64,000 nt of DNA from an uncultured Sulfurovum sp. (GCA_902727915.1 CACVAU010000084.1:7962-71961), one strand, 5' to 3'. Positions 17,758-35,916 are shown, counted from the stretch's first letter. Translations and numbers: made by a program. The notes: a model not told the origin generated them from the letters alone.

Positions 17758-19380
17758 ATGCTAGATATATTAATCATCGGTTCAGGTGGTGCAGGACTTT
17801 CTGCTGCACTCTCAGCCAAACAAGAAGGCTCAAATGTTTTAGTTGTTGGGAAAAGCTACCCCACAGCCTCACAAACCTCTATGGCACAAGGAGGCATGAA
17901 CGCTGCCCTTGGAAATGTAACCCCTGATTCTACCCAAGCACACATTGACGATACCCTAAAATCAGCCCACTCCCTTTGTAACCCAAACATGATTAAGCAA
18001 CTCTGTGAAGATGCACCCAAAAGCATTGCATGGTTAGACAGTCTAGGCGTTCCATTTGACCGAACAGAAGCCTCTAAAGTAGCCCAAAGACAACTGGGTG
18101 GTGCTTCTTCTAAACGTGCTTGTTATGCTCAAGACTATACGGGTCTTAAAATCCTCCATACGCTTTATGACACCTGTTTAAAAGAAGGCATTGAGATGAA
18201 AGAAGAGTATTTTCTGCTCAACCTCATCACCGAAGAACAAACCGTACTTGGTGCAACCTTCTTAAACATTGTCACAGGTGAAGTAGAGAGCATTGAAGCC
18301 AAAGCGACCATCATTGCCACTGGTGGCTACGGAAGTCTTTACAAAAACTACACCACTAATTCTGAAGGAGCAACAGGCGATGGAATCGCAGCTGTACTAC
18401 GTGCAGGTGGAAGCCTAAGCGACATGGAGTTTGTACAGTTCCACCCAACAGCCCTAAAAGGCTCTGCAACACTCATAAGCGAGAGTGCCAGAGGTGAAGG
18501 TGGCTACTTAGTTAACAGTAAAGGTGAACGTTTTATAGATGAACTACTCCCAAGAGATGTTGTGGCACGTGCCATCGCCAAACAGATAAGCAATGAGGAA
18601 GAAGTATTTTTAGACTTAAGACACTTAGGAGAAGAAAAACTCTTAAAACTCATGCCCCAAGAAGTCCAGCTCTGTAAACTCCATGAAAATGTCGATCCAG
18701 CCAAAGAACTAGTACCCATCAAACCCGTAGCCCACTACAGCATGGGTGGCATTGATGTCAATGAAAACTTAGAAGTAACAGGTTTAAAAAACTGTTACGC
18801 CGTAGGTGAATGTTCCAATGCCAAAGTTCACGGAGCCAACCGACTAGGAGGAAACTCCCTCCTAGAAATCGTAAGCCTAGGAAGAAAAGTAGGGGGTGAT
18901 TGCCATCACACCAATAAAAATTCGATTCCCCTCCCCAACGGTTCAAATAACAAACAACTACAAAACGACCAAGAATACATCGAAGGTCTCTTTGAAGAGT
19001 ATCCATGGGAAAGAAACTTCTACCAAGAGTTCAACAAGCTAGGAAAAGCCTTTTACCACAAAGCCGGCATCGTAAGAGACAACACCGAACTCAACAACCT
19101 ACTCAATGAACTACGCGTCCTAAAAGCCGACCTCGACAACATGGGAATCGGTGACAAGAACAGAGAGAACAACACGAACTTAGTAGAGTTCTTACAATTT
19201 CAAAACATGTTAGAAATAGGTGAAATCGTTTTAGACGCAGCCCTAGTAAGAGACGAAAGCCGTGGAGCCCACTTTAAAACAGCTTTTCCCGAAAAAGATG
19301 ACAAGCTCTACAAAGCCCATTCACTCTACTGGATAGAAGAAAACGTTTTACAAAATAAACTCGTAAAGGTAACAGCATAA
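17758..19380 (+). CDS. Fumarate reductase/succinate dehydrogenase-like flavoprotein subunit
   Basis: A 540-residue flavoprotein with the FAD-binding opening ILIIGSGGAGLSAALSA, then SMAQGGMNAALGN, HPTALKG, ESARGEGGYLVN, LPRDVVARAI (catalytic Arg region) and the GRLGGNSLLEIV-type block near residue 365. It should interconvert succinate and fumarate. The ATG at 17758 follows GGGAG with 5 bases spacing and is preferred to the one at 17746. There is no twin-arginine signal, so it should be cytoplasmic. It overlaps its Fe-S partner by one base (TAATG). No membrane-anchor or CCG-domain subunit is adjacent, unlike the SdhABE/Mfr type, so electron transfer to quinone is unresolved. L-aspartate oxidase is less likely because of the partner gene. 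Confidence 0.85.
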   Translation: MLDILIIGSGGAGLSAALSAKQEGSNVLVVGKSYPTASQTSMAQGGMNAALGNVTPDSTQAHIDDTLKSAHSLCNPNMIKQLCEDAPKSIAWLDSLGVPFDRTEASKVAQRQLGGASSKRACYAQDYTGLKILHTLYDTCLKEGIEMKEEYFLLNLITEEQTVLGATFLNIVTGEVESIEAKATIIATGGYGSLYKNYTTNSEGATGDGIAAVLRAGGSLSDMEFVQFHPTALKGSATLISESARGEGGYLVNSKGERFIDELLPRDVVARAIAKQISNEEEVFLDLRHLGEEKLLKLMPQEVQLCKLHENVDPAKELVPIKPVAHYSMGGIDVNENLEVTGLKNCYAVGECSNAKVHGANRLGGNSLLEIVSLGRKVGGDCHHTNKNSIPLPNGSNNKQLQNDQEYIEGLFEEYPWERNFYQEFNKLGKAFYHKAGIVRDNTELNNLLNELRVLKADLDNMGIGDKNRENNTNLVEFLQFQNMLEIGEIVLDAALVRDESRGAHFKTAFPEKDDKLYKAHSLYWIEENVLQNKLVKVTA

Positions 19381-20066
19381 TGAACATAGAAATCAAACGT
19401 GGCGAAGCAACAGAAACCTTTGACATTTCAACAACAAGCTCTACCCTACTTCAAGCTTTATTTGAGATCAAAAACAACATTGACAACTCGCTAACATTCT
19501 CATCAAATTGTCGTTCAGGAGTCTGTGGAACCTGTGCCATGCGTGTCAATGGACGAGAAGAACTTGCTTGTTCGTACAAAGTACAAGACGGTGACCTCAT
19601 CGAGCCATTACAATACCACGAAGTACAACGCGACCTCAAAGTCAACAAAACAAAAGTAAGAGAAACCCTCAAAGCTTCAACAGCATGGATGCAAGCTTCA
19701 CAAGAAGTAGAGACTACACAGGAAAATGTACTGTTAACCGAAACCCAAACAGACTGCATACTCTGTGACTCTTGTTATTCTGCGTGTCCTGTTTTAGCTG
19801 TGAACCCAGACTTCATGGGACCTTTTGCCCTAACCCGTGTCTACCGTTACACATCCGATGCTAGAGAATCAGACATTGCTACTACCATTGCTAATGTTCA
19901 GTCAAATGCTATTTGGGATTGTACCTTATGTGGGGAGTGTACAGCCGTTTGTCCACAAGGCATCGACCCTAAAATGGACATCAACATGTTACGTGGAACT
20001 GCTGCTCAATTAGGGTATATGGATCCTAATTATCAGGCTATGGATTTTGGGTTTGGTGGGTTTTAA
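19380..20066 (+). CDS. Fumarate reductase/succinate dehydrogenase-like Fe-S subunit
   Basis: A 228-residue iron-sulfur protein, partner of the flavoprotein. The N-terminal ferredoxin domain has the 2Fe-2S ligands CRSGVCGTC and a later Cys in ELACSY (about residues 41-62). The C-terminal domain has CILCDSCYSACP (about 121-132) and CTLCGECTAVCP (about 181-192), ligands for the 4Fe-4S and 3Fe-4S or second 4Fe-4S clusters. The start overlaps the upstream stop by one base, so translation is coupled. There is no CCG (heterodisulfide reductase) extension and no anchor gene follows. Confidence 0.88.
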   Translation: MNIEIKRGEATETFDISTTSSTLLQALFEIKNNIDNSLTFSSNCRSGVCGTCAMRVNGREELACSYKVQDGDLIEPLQYHEVQRDLKVNKTKVRETLKASTAWMQASQEVETTQENVLLTETQTDCILCDSCYSACPVLAVNPDFMGPFALTRVYRYTSDARESDIATTIANVQSNAIWDCTLCGECTAVCPQGIDPKMDINMLRGTAAQLGYMDPNYQAMDFGFGGF

Positions 20067-20152
20067 TAGCTTTAATTATTAATATTTAAATTATAAATTA
20101 AGTATATTTATTATATATTTAATTTAATAAAAATTTAATATTAGGATTATCC

Positions 20153-20518
20153 ATGAAATATTTATCTAAAACATTCTTAGTAATACTCTCAACTTTTATA
20201 CTTATAATACTCTCTGCCTGTTCAAAATCAGAAGTTATTGCTGTCTCAGAACTACATCCCTATAAGCAAAATTTTGGTGTATTACAAAACCATCAAGCCG
20301 ATGAAGTCATTCGTCAAGAACTTATGGCTATGCATCAACCAACCCAAATAGACACACCTGAAATTCTTGACCCTGAAATCTCAACGGAACTCACTGTTGA
20401 CTCAGACGCATTTTTAGCACATGAATATGTCCCCACAGCTCCTGTTATTAGTTATAAATACAAATTCGATTCTAAATTCTACTCCAAGGCAGAATGGCGA
20501 ACAATGGATTTAGAATAA
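20153..20518 (+). CDS. Small putative lipoprotein, unknown function
   Basis: A 121-residue protein with a lipoprotein signal (MKYLSK, hydrophobic run, lipobox LSAC at residue 23). The mature region is short, acidic and proline-containing with no recognisable domain. A weak AGGAT precedes the start. It is 86 AT-rich bases after the Fe-S subunit gene and need not be related to it. Confidence 0.65.
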   Translation: MKYLSKTFLVILSTFILIILSACSKSEVIAVSELHPYKQNFGVLQNHQADEVIRQELMAMHQPTQIDTPEILDPEISTELTVDSDAFLAHEYVPTAPVISYKYKFDSKFYSKAEWRTMDLE

Positions 20519-20557
20519 AACTTGCTATACTCATGCTTATTAAAATAAGGAAGCTAA

Positions 20558-20740
20558 ATGGAACATTTTTTTACTTGTCCCTACTGTTGGGAAAGAATAT
20601 CCATGATACTAGAAAGTGAAGAAGAAAACGCAGACTACATAGAAGATTGTGAAATTTGTTGTAGACCTATAGAGTTAGATTTTAAATTTGTACGCAATGA
20701 TTTAGTGATGTTTAATGCCAAAAAAATGGAAGGCATTTAA
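20558..20740 (+). CDS. CPXCG-motif cysteine-rich protein
   Basis: A 60-residue protein of the small CPXCG family: CPYCWERI near the N-terminus and CEICCRPI near residue 37, two pairs that probably bind one zinc ion. It ends in a short acidic and hydrophobic tail. AAGGAAG precedes the start. The role is unknown, though such proteins are widespread. A strong hairpin follows, separating it from rpoC on the opposite strand. Confidence 0.85.
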   Translation: MEHFFTCPYCWERISMILESEEENADYIEDCEICCRPIELDFKFVRNDLVMFNAKKMEGI

Positions 20741-20748
20741 CACACTAT

Positions 20749-20775
20749 GAGAAGCAAGAGAAAATCTTGCTTCTC
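20749..20775. terminator. Bidirectional terminator between the CPXCG gene and rpoC
   Basis: An 11-bp perfect stem (GAGAAGCAAGA / TCTTGCTTCTC) with a 5-base loop lies 10 bases from the rpoC stop and is likely to end the rpoBC transcript. Confidence 0.75.
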
Positions 20776-20785
20776 TCAAAATAGC

Positions 20786-29469
<8,684 letters not shown>

Positions 29470-29655
29470 TTATATTAATATGTTAATTGATTGATGTATG
29501 GATATACAAAAAAACTATTGAGTAATAGCTTATTGCTATATCCAACAAAGTATAAAATTTAAATCTATTGATATTGCACAGTTACTAATGCTATGCAAGG
29601 AAATATAATCTACTGTTACTAATGCAGTAGAAGAAAGGGTCTAAATATTTTTAAT

Positions 29656-29684
29656 GTTTCAAATGAAAAAAATTCATTTGAAAC
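29656..29684 (-). promoter_or_regulatory. rplL-rpoB intergenic hairpin (attenuator or processing site)
   Basis: A 12-bp perfect stem (GTTTCAAATGAA / TTCATTTGAAAC) with a 5-base loop begins 18 bases after rplL. It lacks a following U-run, so partial attenuation or RNase processing is more likely than full termination. The remaining 29461-29655 is AT-rich leader with no gene. Confidence 0.6.
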
Positions 29685-29702
29685 GCATAAGTCAAATAAG
29701 AC

Positions 29703-30068
29703 TTATTTAAGCTCACAAGCTGCACCAGCTTCTTCAATCTGCTTTTTGATTTCTTCAGCTTCTTCTTTAGATGCACCCTCTTTAAGCGTTGTTGGTACTT
29801 CTTCAACTGCTGCTTTTGCTTCTTTAAGTCCAAGACCTGTAATAGCTCTTACTACTTTAATAGCATTGATTTTCTTAGCACCAGCATCTGTAAGCACTAC
29901 ATCAAATTCTGTTTGCTCTTCAACTGCTTCTGCTACTGCACCACCAGCTACTACAGTAGCTTGTGCAGATACACCAAATTTTTCTTCAAATTCTTTTACA
30001 AGCTCAGAAAGCTCAAGTACTGACATGTTTGAGATAAACTCTAAAACATCTTCTTTAGTTGTTGCCAT
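29703..30068 (-). CDS. rplL: 50S ribosomal protein L7/L12
   Basis: A 121-residue stalk protein that recruits translation factors to the ribosome. It has the N-terminal dimerisation helices, an Ala/Val-rich hinge ([15 protein letters not shown]) and the C-terminal domain with [23 protein letters not shown]. An in-frame upstream extension exists, but AAGGAAT lies properly before the ATG at 30068, which gives the standard MATTKED start. It follows rplJ by 73 bases. Confidence 0.97.
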   Translation of the reverse strand: MATTKEDVLEFISNMSVLELSELVKEFEEKFGVSAQATVVAGGAVAEAVEEQTEFDVVLTDAGAKKINAIKVVRAITGLGLKEAKAAVEEVPTTLKEGASKEEAEEIKKQIEEAGAACELK

Positions 30069-30141
30069 TTTTAATTCCTTAAAATTATTATTTTTCAAAT
30101 GATATTAAAATCATTAAATTCAATGTTCGATTAAATCGAAC

Positions 30142-30627
30142 CTACGCTTCTTCTTCTAATTTAGTTGCTAAAGCACTCATACCAATTGTAAAGTTTTGCA
30201 CTGGTGCATTCCATACATTAAGTAACATACCAAGAAGTTCATCTCTACCTGGAAGTTTCGCCATAGCATTAATTGTAGCGATATCTGCAACTTTAGACTC
30301 AATTACCCCAGACTTAATTGAAAAATTATCTCCGTTTTCAGAAGCAGATTTATCGGCTACTTTACAAGTAGCAATCTGATCTTCACCCCAGATAAATACA
30401 TTCGTATCTACTAACTCCATCTCTTCACAATTTGCATTTTTAAGTGCAATTCCTGCTAAAGTGTTTTTAATAACACGTACTTGTACATCATTTTCTTTAG
30501 CTAATTTTCTAACACCTTCTAATGCTTCAACAGTCATACCTTTATAATCACATACGATTACAGCACCCTGATCAGCAAAAGCAGTTGATAATTCATTTAC
30601 AATAGCTTCTTTTTCAGTTCTAGTCAT
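30142..30627 (-). CDS. rplJ: 50S ribosomal protein L10
   Basis: A 161-residue protein that anchors the L7/L12 dimers at the stalk base. It has the family features VIVCDYKGMTVEALEGVRK and IKNTLAGIAL. AAGGAG precedes its start. The 146-base gap upstream (30628-30773) contains several small dyads, such as GACATCAAAATGATGTC, and is where L10-binding autoregulatory leaders normally lie; that role is inferred from position. Confidence 0.97.
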   Translation of the reverse strand: MTRTEKEAIVNELSTAFADQGAVIVCDYKGMTVEALEGVRKLAKENDVQVRVIKNTLAGIALKNANCEEMELVDTNVFIWGEDQIATCKVADKSASENGDNFSIKSGVIESKVADIATINAMAKLPGRDELLGMLLNVWNAPVQNFTIGMSALATKLEEEA

Positions 30628-30773
30628 TTGTTCTCCTTTCGATCTCTAAAAGGGTGGTTCTACCCAACAAACTTTTTTCAAAGTTCTCTATTAAGCTTTC
30701 GCCCCTATTATCTTTAATCTAGATTACTTATGCTAAGCATAAAGCAAAAGACATCAAAATGATGTCCTAAGCT
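30628..30773 (-). promoter_or_regulatory. Probable rplJ leader
   Basis: An untranslated stretch between rplA and rplJ with small inverted repeats (GACATC/GATGTC near 30750-30766, and TATGCTAAGCATA near 30728-30740). In many bacteria this position holds the L10(L12)4 autoregulatory leader. The consensus fold is not confirmed here. Confidence 0.4.
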
Positions 30774-31478
30774 TTAGGCTTTAATATCCAGAAGTTCAGC
30801 TGTATCAAGTGTTACAGAAGGACTCATGGTTAATGATAATGCACCATTTAAAATATACCTACCCTTTGCAGAAGCTGGTTTTGCTTTATTAACTTTTTCT
30901 AAAATAACTCTTAAATTCTCTTCAATTTTAGCAGCCCCAAAGGATACTTTTCCAATACCTGCATGGATATTACCTTTTTTATCTACTCTAAAGTTAACTT
31001 TACCACCCTTAGCTTCAGTAACAGCCTTAGTAAGATCCATTGTTACTGTTCCAGTTTTAGGGTTAGGCATTAAACCTTTTGGTCCGAGTACTCTTGCTAC
31101 TTTTCCAAGTGTTCCCATCATATTAGGCGTTGCAATTACCGTATCAAAATCTATATTACCTGCTTGAATTGCCTCAATAAGATCATCAGAACCAACAATA
31201 TCTGCACCTGCTGCTTTTGCTTCGTCTGCTTTTTCATCTTTAGCAAAAACGGCAACCCTAACAACTTTACCTGTACCATTTGGTAGTACAACTGAACCTC
31301 TAATCATTTGATCAGCATGTCTTGGATCAACATTTAAATTTAATGCTATCTCTACAGTTTCATCAAATTTAGCTGATTTTAATTTACCTAATAATGCTGT
31401 AGCTTCAGCCACAGAATAATTTTTTTCAGCATCAACTTTTTCTAAAAGTGCTGCTCTTTTTTTACTTAATTTTTTCAT
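30774..31478 (-). CDS. rplA: 50S ribosomal protein L1
   Basis: A 234-residue L1 protein of the ribosomal E-site stalk. The signature [28 protein letters not shown] lies near residues 118-145 (landmarks [14 protein letters not shown]). It follows rplK by 84 bases and probably shares its transcript; L1 commonly represses this operon. Confidence 0.98.
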   Translation of the reverse strand: MKKLSKKRAALLEKVDAEKNYSVAEATALLGKLKSAKFDETVEIALNLNVDPRHADQMIRGSVVLPNGTGKVVRVAVFAKDEKADEAKAAGADIVGSDDLIEAIQAGNIDFDTVIATPNMMGTLGKVARVLGPKGLMPNPKTGTVTMDLTKAVTEAKGGKVNFRVDKKGNIHAGIGKVSFGAAKIEENLRVILEKVNKAKPASAKGRYILNGALSLTMSPSVTLDTAELLDIKA

Positions 31479-31562
31479 TGAATTTCTCCACGATATAAAT
31501 CTCCCACTATCTTAGTGGTACAGGGTCGAAACCGACCATTAAGTTAATTCGAATAAATCGAA

Positions 31563-31988
31563 TTAACCAGCAATCTCAACACCCATTGAACGACATGTAC
31601 CAGCAATAATTTTTGCTGCCATCTCTTTATCATCTGTGTTTAAGTCAGAAATTTTCTTTTCAACAATCTCATCAATTTGAGCTGCTGTAAGTGTTCCAAC
31701 TTTATTAATAATAGGGTTATCTGTACCCTTTTTAATACCTGCTGCTTTCATAATAAGCTCAGATGCAGGAGGCTGTTTAGTTTCAAATGTAAAAGATCTA
31801 TCAGCATAAACTGTTACTTCAACAGGGATTTTGAAACCCATTTTGTCTTTAGTTCTTTCATTAAATGCTTTACAAAATTCCATAATGTTAACACCACGTT
31901 GACCAAGTGCTGGTCCAACTGGTGGTGATGGGTTAGCTGATCCAGCAGGAATCATCATTTTGAACTTTTCAGTTACTTTTTTTGCCAT
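31563..31988 (-). CDS. rplK: 50S ribosomal protein L11
   Basis: A 141-residue L11 protein of the GTPase-associated centre. The proline-rich [25 protein letters not shown] region and the C-terminal ends match the family. Two adjacent ATG codons are possible; AAGGAG is 6 bases from the second, giving the standard MAKKVTEK start, so that one is used. It follows a nusG terminator by about 150 bases, so it probably has its own promoter. Confidence 0.97.
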   Translation of the reverse strand: MAKKVTEKFKMMIPAGSANPSPPVGPALGQRGVNIMEFCKAFNERTKDKMGFKIPVEVTVYADRSFTFETKQPPASELIMKAAGIKKGTDNPIINKVGTLTAAQIDEIVEKKISDLNTDDKEMAAKIIAGTCRSMGVEIAG

Positions 31989-32094
31989 CATTGTCTCCTT
32001 AGATTAAATAGTAGTTTATTTAGTATTAAATAAAAACTTGACTAATAAAAATAGTTTTTTATTAATTAAATTTTTAGATATTATTTTTTGATAT

Positions 32095-32131
32095 AAAAAA
32101 AGGGAATGAGATTTTCATCCCATTCCCTTTT
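32095..32131 (-). terminator. Rho-independent terminator after nusG
   Basis: A long near-perfect stem (AAAGGGAATG ... CATTCCCTTT with a short GAT/ATC continuation around a 4-base loop) ends in seven T residues on the minus strand, just after the nusG stop. It separates secE-nusG from rplKAJL. Confidence 0.85.
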
Positions 32132-32137
32132 AGATAA

Positions 32138-32668
32138 TTATATTATTTTTTCGACTTGTGTATAAAGAATCTCTACTGGTGTATTTCTACCAAAAATTGA
32201 AACATTAAGTTTTAATTTTCCATGATCGAGATCATATTCTTCAACCATCCCTGTAAAATTAGAAAAAGGTCCATCGACAATACGAACCATCTCACCATTT
32301 TCAAAGTCAACTTTAGGACGTGGAGCCTCTTTTTTCTCCATTTTGTCTAAAATAACTTTAATATCGGCAGCTGATAGTGGTGTAGCAGTTTTACCTTCTC
32401 CAATGAAACGAGAAACACGAGGTAAAGATTGAACTTTATGCCAAAGTGCTATATCAAGATTAACTTGGGCAAAGACATAGCCAGAATAAAGCACACGCTC
32501 TGTAATCTTTTTTTCGCCATTTTTAACCTCAATAACTTCCTCAGTAGGAACAATAATTTTTTCTACTTGATCTTCAATACCATTTTCAACAGCTAAAAGT
32601 TCTATTCCTTTTTTAACAGCTTGTTCTGATCCTGAATAAACTTGAATTGCATACCATTGAAATGACAT
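32138..32668 (-). CDS. nusG: Transcription termination/antitermination factor NusG
   Basis: A 176-residue NusG. The N-terminal NGN domain opens with WYAIQVYSGSEQAVKKGI and contains YSGYVFAQVNL. The C-terminal KOW domain is VRIVDGPFSNFTGMVEEYD. It binds RNA polymerase beta' and links transcription to Rho or S10. It starts 1 base after secE, so the two form an operon, terminated by the hairpin at 32095-32131. Confidence 0.97.
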   Translation of the reverse strand: MSFQWYAIQVYSGSEQAVKKGIELLAVENGIEDQVEKIIVPTEEVIEVKNGEKKITERVLYSGYVFAQVNLDIALWHKVQSLPRVSRFIGEGKTATPLSAADIKVILDKMEKKEAPRPKVDFENGEMVRIVDGPFSNFTGMVEEYDLDHGKLKLNVSIFGRNTPVEILYTQVEKII

Positions 32669-32669
32669 C

Positions 32670-32852
32670 TTAACCTACTATTGAAGTTACGATTGATGAC
32701 ATTAACCAATCAACAAGTGCTAAAAAAATTGATATTACTGTTACCACGATGAAAACTGCAAAAAATGCTTGTCTTATTTGAGTTTTTGTTGGAAATATAA
32801 CTTTTCGAATCTCTTCTTTAACGTGTGCAAAATATGTTGTTAATTTTCCCAT
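32670..32852 (-). CDS. secE: Preprotein translocase subunit SecE
   Basis: A 60-residue single-span SecE, with the conserved amphipathic stretch EEIRKVIFPTKTQ and one membrane segment (about residues 33-56). It clamps SecY in the inner-membrane translocon. It sits between tRNA-Trp and nusG in the order usual for bacteria. Confidence 0.95.
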   Translation of the reverse strand: MGKLTTYFAHVKEEIRKVIFPTKTQIRQAFFAVFIVVTVISIFLALVDWLMSSIVTSIVG

Positions 32853-32883
32853 TGTATTTACCTTTTGTATTTACCATTATTTG

Positions 32884-32959
32884 TGGCAGGCCAAGAGGGA
32901 CTCGAACCCCCGGCACCTGGTTTTGGAGACCAGTGCTCTACCAACTGAGCTATTGGCCT
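32884..32959 (-). tRNA. tRNA-Trp (CCA)
   Basis: A cloverleaf on the minus strand with a 7-bp acceptor stem (AGGCCAA / TTGGCCT), anticodon loop with CCA between CTGG/CCAG arms, T-loop GTTCGAG and an encoded CCA end. It lies between rpmG and secE. Confidence 0.97.
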
Positions 32960-33012
32960 AAGAATAAAGAAAGATAAAAATATCTTTCTTAAAAAGTAAA
33001 AGAAAAAACTTA

Positions 33013-33165
33013 TTACAGCTTCATTTCTTTGTGTGTCGTATGACGCTTACAATGCTTACAGTACTTTTTTAAAGCAATCTTTTCAGCAGTGTTTCTTTTA
33101 TTCTTAGTGGTGTGATAGTTACGTCTTGTACATACTTCACAACCTAAGTGAATTGTTTCTCTCAT
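33013..33165 (-). CDS. rpmG: 50S ribosomal protein L33
   Basis: A 50-residue L33, [17 protein letters not shown] at the start and CKHCKRH near the end, the zinc-binding C+ form. It lies between tuf and tRNA-Trp, the usual place in this cluster. AGGAGAAA precedes the start. Confidence 0.96.
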   Translation of the reverse strand: MRETIHLGCEVCTRRNYHTTKNKRNTAEKIALKKYCKHCKRHTTHKEMKL

Positions 33166-33218
33166 TTAGTTTCTCCTAAAGAATATTAGAAAAGAGTTAA
33201 ACTCTCTTCTAATGGTGC

Positions 33219-34427
33219 TTATGCAATAATTTCAGCAACAACACCAGCACCAACCGTTCTACCACCTTCACGGATAGCAAACTTAGTACCCTGCTCAAGA
33301 GCAACTGGGTTAATTAGCTCAACAGTAATTGTAACATTATCACCAGGCATAACCATTTCAACACCCTCAGAAAGAGAAATTGAACCTGTAACATCTGTTG
33401 TTCTTACGTAAAACTGAGGTCTATAGTTATTAAAGAATGGAGTATGTCTACCACCCTCTTCTTTTTTAAGGATATAAACTTCAGCTGTAAACTTAGAATG
33501 TGGGGTAATTGAACCTGGCTTACAAAGAACCATACCTCTTTCAACAGCCTCTTTATCAATACCTCTGATAAGAACACCACAGTTATCACCAGCTTGACCA
33601 CAATCCATCTCTTTACGGAACATTTCAACACCAGTAACAGTTGTTTTTTGGTTATCTCTAATACCAACAATTTCAACTTCATTACCAACACATACTGTAC
33701 CTCTGTCAATTTTACCAGTTACAACAGTACCACGACCTTGAATTGTAAAGATATCTTCAATTGGCATTAAGAAGTCTTTATCCGTTTCTCTTACTGGCTC
33801 AGGAATGTACTCATCTACAGCATTCATAAGTTCGTAAATTTTTTCTGACCACTCACCAGCCGTTCCAGCTTTAGCTTCTTCAAGAGCTTGGAATGCAGAA
33901 CCAGCAACGATTGGCGTATCATCACCTGGGAAATCGTACTCAGAAAGAAGTTCTCTAACTTCCATCTCAACTAATTCTAACATCTCTTCTTTATCTTCAT
34001 CATCAAGTTGATCTTCTTTATTTAAGAAAATTACGATGTAAGGTACACCAACTTGTTTAGAAAGAAGGATATGCTCTCTAGTTTGTGCCATAGGTCCATC
34101 AGTTGAAGCAATTACAAGAATAGCACCATCCATTTGAGCAGCACCAGTAATCATATTTTTAACGTAATCGGCGTGACCAGGACAATCTACGTGAGCATAG
34201 TGTCTAGTGTCAGTTTCGTACTCAACATGAGAAGTGGCAATAGTAATTCCTCTTTCTCTCTCTTCTGGTGCATTATCAATTGCATCATAATCCATTAGTT
34301 CTGAATCATTTTTTAATGCTAATACAGCAGTAATTGCAGCTGTTAATGTAGTTTTACCGTGATCAACGTGACCAATTGTTCCAATGTTAACATGTGGTTT
34401 GGTTCGTTCAAATTTTTCTTTAGCCAT
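33219..34427 (-). CDS. tuf: Elongation factor Tu
   Basis: A 402-residue EF-Tu that delivers aminoacyl-tRNA to the ribosome. GTPase motifs are G1 GHVDHGKT, G3 DCPGH and G4 NKED. TAGGAGACC is placed correctly before the ATG at 34427; the upstream in-frame extension is rejected because EF-Tu starts [12 protein letters not shown]. The preceding spacer holds a large inverted repeat and then four tRNA genes. Confidence 0.99.
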   Translation of the reverse strand: MAKEKFERTKPHVNIGTIGHVDHGKTTLTAAITAVLALKNDSELMDYDAIDNAPEERERGITIATSHVEYETDTRHYAHVDCPGHADYVKNMITGAAQMDGAILVIASTDGPMAQTREHILLSKQVGVPYIVIFLNKEDQLDDEDKEEMLELVEMEVRELLSEYDFPGDDTPIVAGSAFQALEEAKAGTAGEWSEKIYELMNAVDEYIPEPVRETDKDFLMPIEDIFTIQGRGTVVTGKIDRGTVCVGNEVEIVGIRDNQKTTVTGVEMFRKEMDCGQAGDNCGVLIRGIDKEAVERGMVLCKPGSITPHSKFTAEVYILKKEEGGRHTPFFNNYRPQFYVRTTDVTGSISLSEGVEMVMPGDNVTITVELINPVALEQGTKFAIREGGRTVGAGVVAEIIA

Positions 34428-34503
34428 CTGAGGTCTCCTAAGTTTAGTTTTTAAAATTTTCGACATTATATCAAAAAGTTTTTTATATTGCTTTAAATAG
34501 TAG

Positions 34504-34559
34504 AATATGGACAAAACTATTGTAAAACAAACATTTTTTACAACACTTTTGTCCATATT
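34504..34559. repeat. Nested inverted repeat between tRNA-Thr and tuf
   Basis: Perfect 13-bp arms AATATGGACAAAA (34504-34516) and TTTTGTCCATATT (34547-34559) enclose a second dyad (TGTAAAA / TTTTACA). The transcript would fold into a long stem after the tRNA array and before tuf. No U-run follows, so it may be a processing signal or an attenuator. Confidence 0.65.
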
Positions 34560-34565
34560 TTAATC

Positions 34566-34640
<75 letters not shown>

Positions 34641-34751
34641 GTAATTAATTTACGATATCTATTTGTAAAAAGTATAAGTGTTTGTTTTTTGATTAGTAAT
34701 GTGAAAGTAGTAATAAAAATTTCACATCAGCTCCCAGATTGCTTTGATAAT

Positions 34752-34827
34752 TGGAGCGGGAAACGAGATTCGAACTCGCGACATCCTGCTTGGAAGGCAG
34801 GGGCTCTAGCCACTGAGCTATTCCCGC
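34752..34827 (-). tRNA. tRNA-Gly (TCC)
   Basis: A minus-strand cloverleaf, acceptor GCGGGAA / TTCCCGC, anticodon loop CTTCCAA (anticodon TCC) and encoded CCA. This reads GGA/GGG. It does not read UGA, which matters for the recoded genes in the island; no tRNA-Gly(TCA) was found in the window. Confidence 0.97.
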
Positions 34828-34847
34828 ATCTATATCAAATATATAAA

Positions 34848-34932
34848 TGGTGGTGAGTGAAGGATTCGAACCTTCGAAGACGTAGTCAGCGGATTTACAA
34901 TCCGCCCTCGTTGGCCACTTGAGTAACTCACC
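34848..34932 (-). tRNA. tRNA-Tyr (GTA)
   Basis: A minus-strand class II tRNA with acceptor GGTGAGT / ACTCACC, anticodon GTA in GATTGTAAATC, a long variable arm (about 13 bases) and encoded CCA. Confidence 0.96.
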
Positions 34933-34972
34933 ATATTTTTATATTTCTGGTCAAACACTGATAAAATTTTAA

Positions 34973-35049
34973 TGGAGCTGATGAAGGGACTCGAACCCCC
35001 GACCTGCTGATTACAAATCAGCTGCTCTAGCCAACTGAGCTACATCAGC
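34973..35049 (-). tRNA. tRNA-Thr (TGT)
   Basis: A minus-strand cloverleaf with acceptor GCTGATG / CATCAGC, anticodon loop TTTGTAA (anticodon TGT) and encoded CCA. It is the first of the four tRNAs upstream of tuf. Confidence 0.96.
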
Positions 35050-35181
35050 ACCATTCATTTAAAGTCATTCTTTAAATGGAGTCGCATTATAGGCAAAAAT
35101 AAAATCTATGTCAAGGATTTATATTAAAATAATATGATTTTCTTTAAATTTGCTATAATGACTAAAAAACAAGGTAAAATG

Positions 35182-35916
35182 ATGAAAATCCTTCTTGCTC
35201 CTAGTGAAACAAAAATTCATGGAGGCTGTGATAATTTTTCTTTAGAAAGTCTTCTCTTTTCAGAACTTACAACTACTAGAAAAATACTTTTACATAAATA
35301 CACGAATATATTACAAAAAAATGATTTTGATGAACTTTCCAACATGTTTGGATTAAAAAAAGAAGCTGATATTATTTATCATACCAAAGATATTATCCAT
35401 GAACTTACAATGAAAGCCATAGAGCGTTATACTGGTGTTGCTTTTGATTATTTAAACTATAAAGAACTTACTAAAAAAGAACAAGCTTATATAGACCATA
35501 ATGTAATTTTATGTTCTAACCTTTTTGGTTTTTTACGTGCTGATGATATGATTCCTGAATATCGACTCAAACAAGGAGAAAAAATTTCTGATTTAAAACC
35601 TGAGAAACTTTATAAAGAACATAGTTATTTAATGGAAAAATATTTAGAGAATGAAGATATTTTAGATTTACGTGCTGGATTTTATGATAAATTTTATAAA
35701 CCTACAAAAGCCTACACAACACTAAAGTTTATAAAAAATGGGAAGGTAGTAAGTCATTGGGCAAAAGCTTACCGAGGAATTGTTTTACAGAAGATTGCAA
35801 AAAAACAAATTAACAACATAGAAGCTTTTATGAAACTCTCCATAGAAAACCTCACCATAGATGAAATACAAACAAAGAAGAATAAAACTGAAATAATTTA
35901 TAGGATAGACAATTAA
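35182..35916 (+). CDS. yaaA: YaaA-family peroxide stress protein
   Basis: A 244-residue DUF328/YaaA protein, starting MKILLAPSETK and containing NLFGFLRADDMIPEYRLKQGEKI, the family core. In E. coli, YaaA lowers intracellular iron-driven damage during H2O2 stress. Two adjacent ATGs exist; AAGG is 7 bases before the second (35182), and this gives the standard N-terminus. A longer reading from 35134 is unlikely. It ends 4 bases inside the convergent murE stop region. Confidence 0.88.
   Translation: MKILLAPSETKIHGGCDNFSLESLLFSELTTTRKILLHKYTNILQKNDFDELSNMFGLKKEADIIYHTKDIIHELTMKAIERYTGVAFDYLNYKELTKKEQAYIDHNVILCSNLFGFLRADDMIPEYRLKQGEKISDLKPEKLYKEHSYLMEKYLENEDILDLRAGFYDKFYKPTKAYTTLKFIKNGKVVSHWAKAYRGIVLQKIAKKQINNIEAFMKLSIENLTIDEIQTKKNKTEIIYRIDN

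Noticed and set aside
34428..34556. 43-residue N-terminal extension of EF-Tu
   Set aside because: EF-Tu starts at [12 protein letters not shown] and a good Shine-Dalgarno supports 34427.
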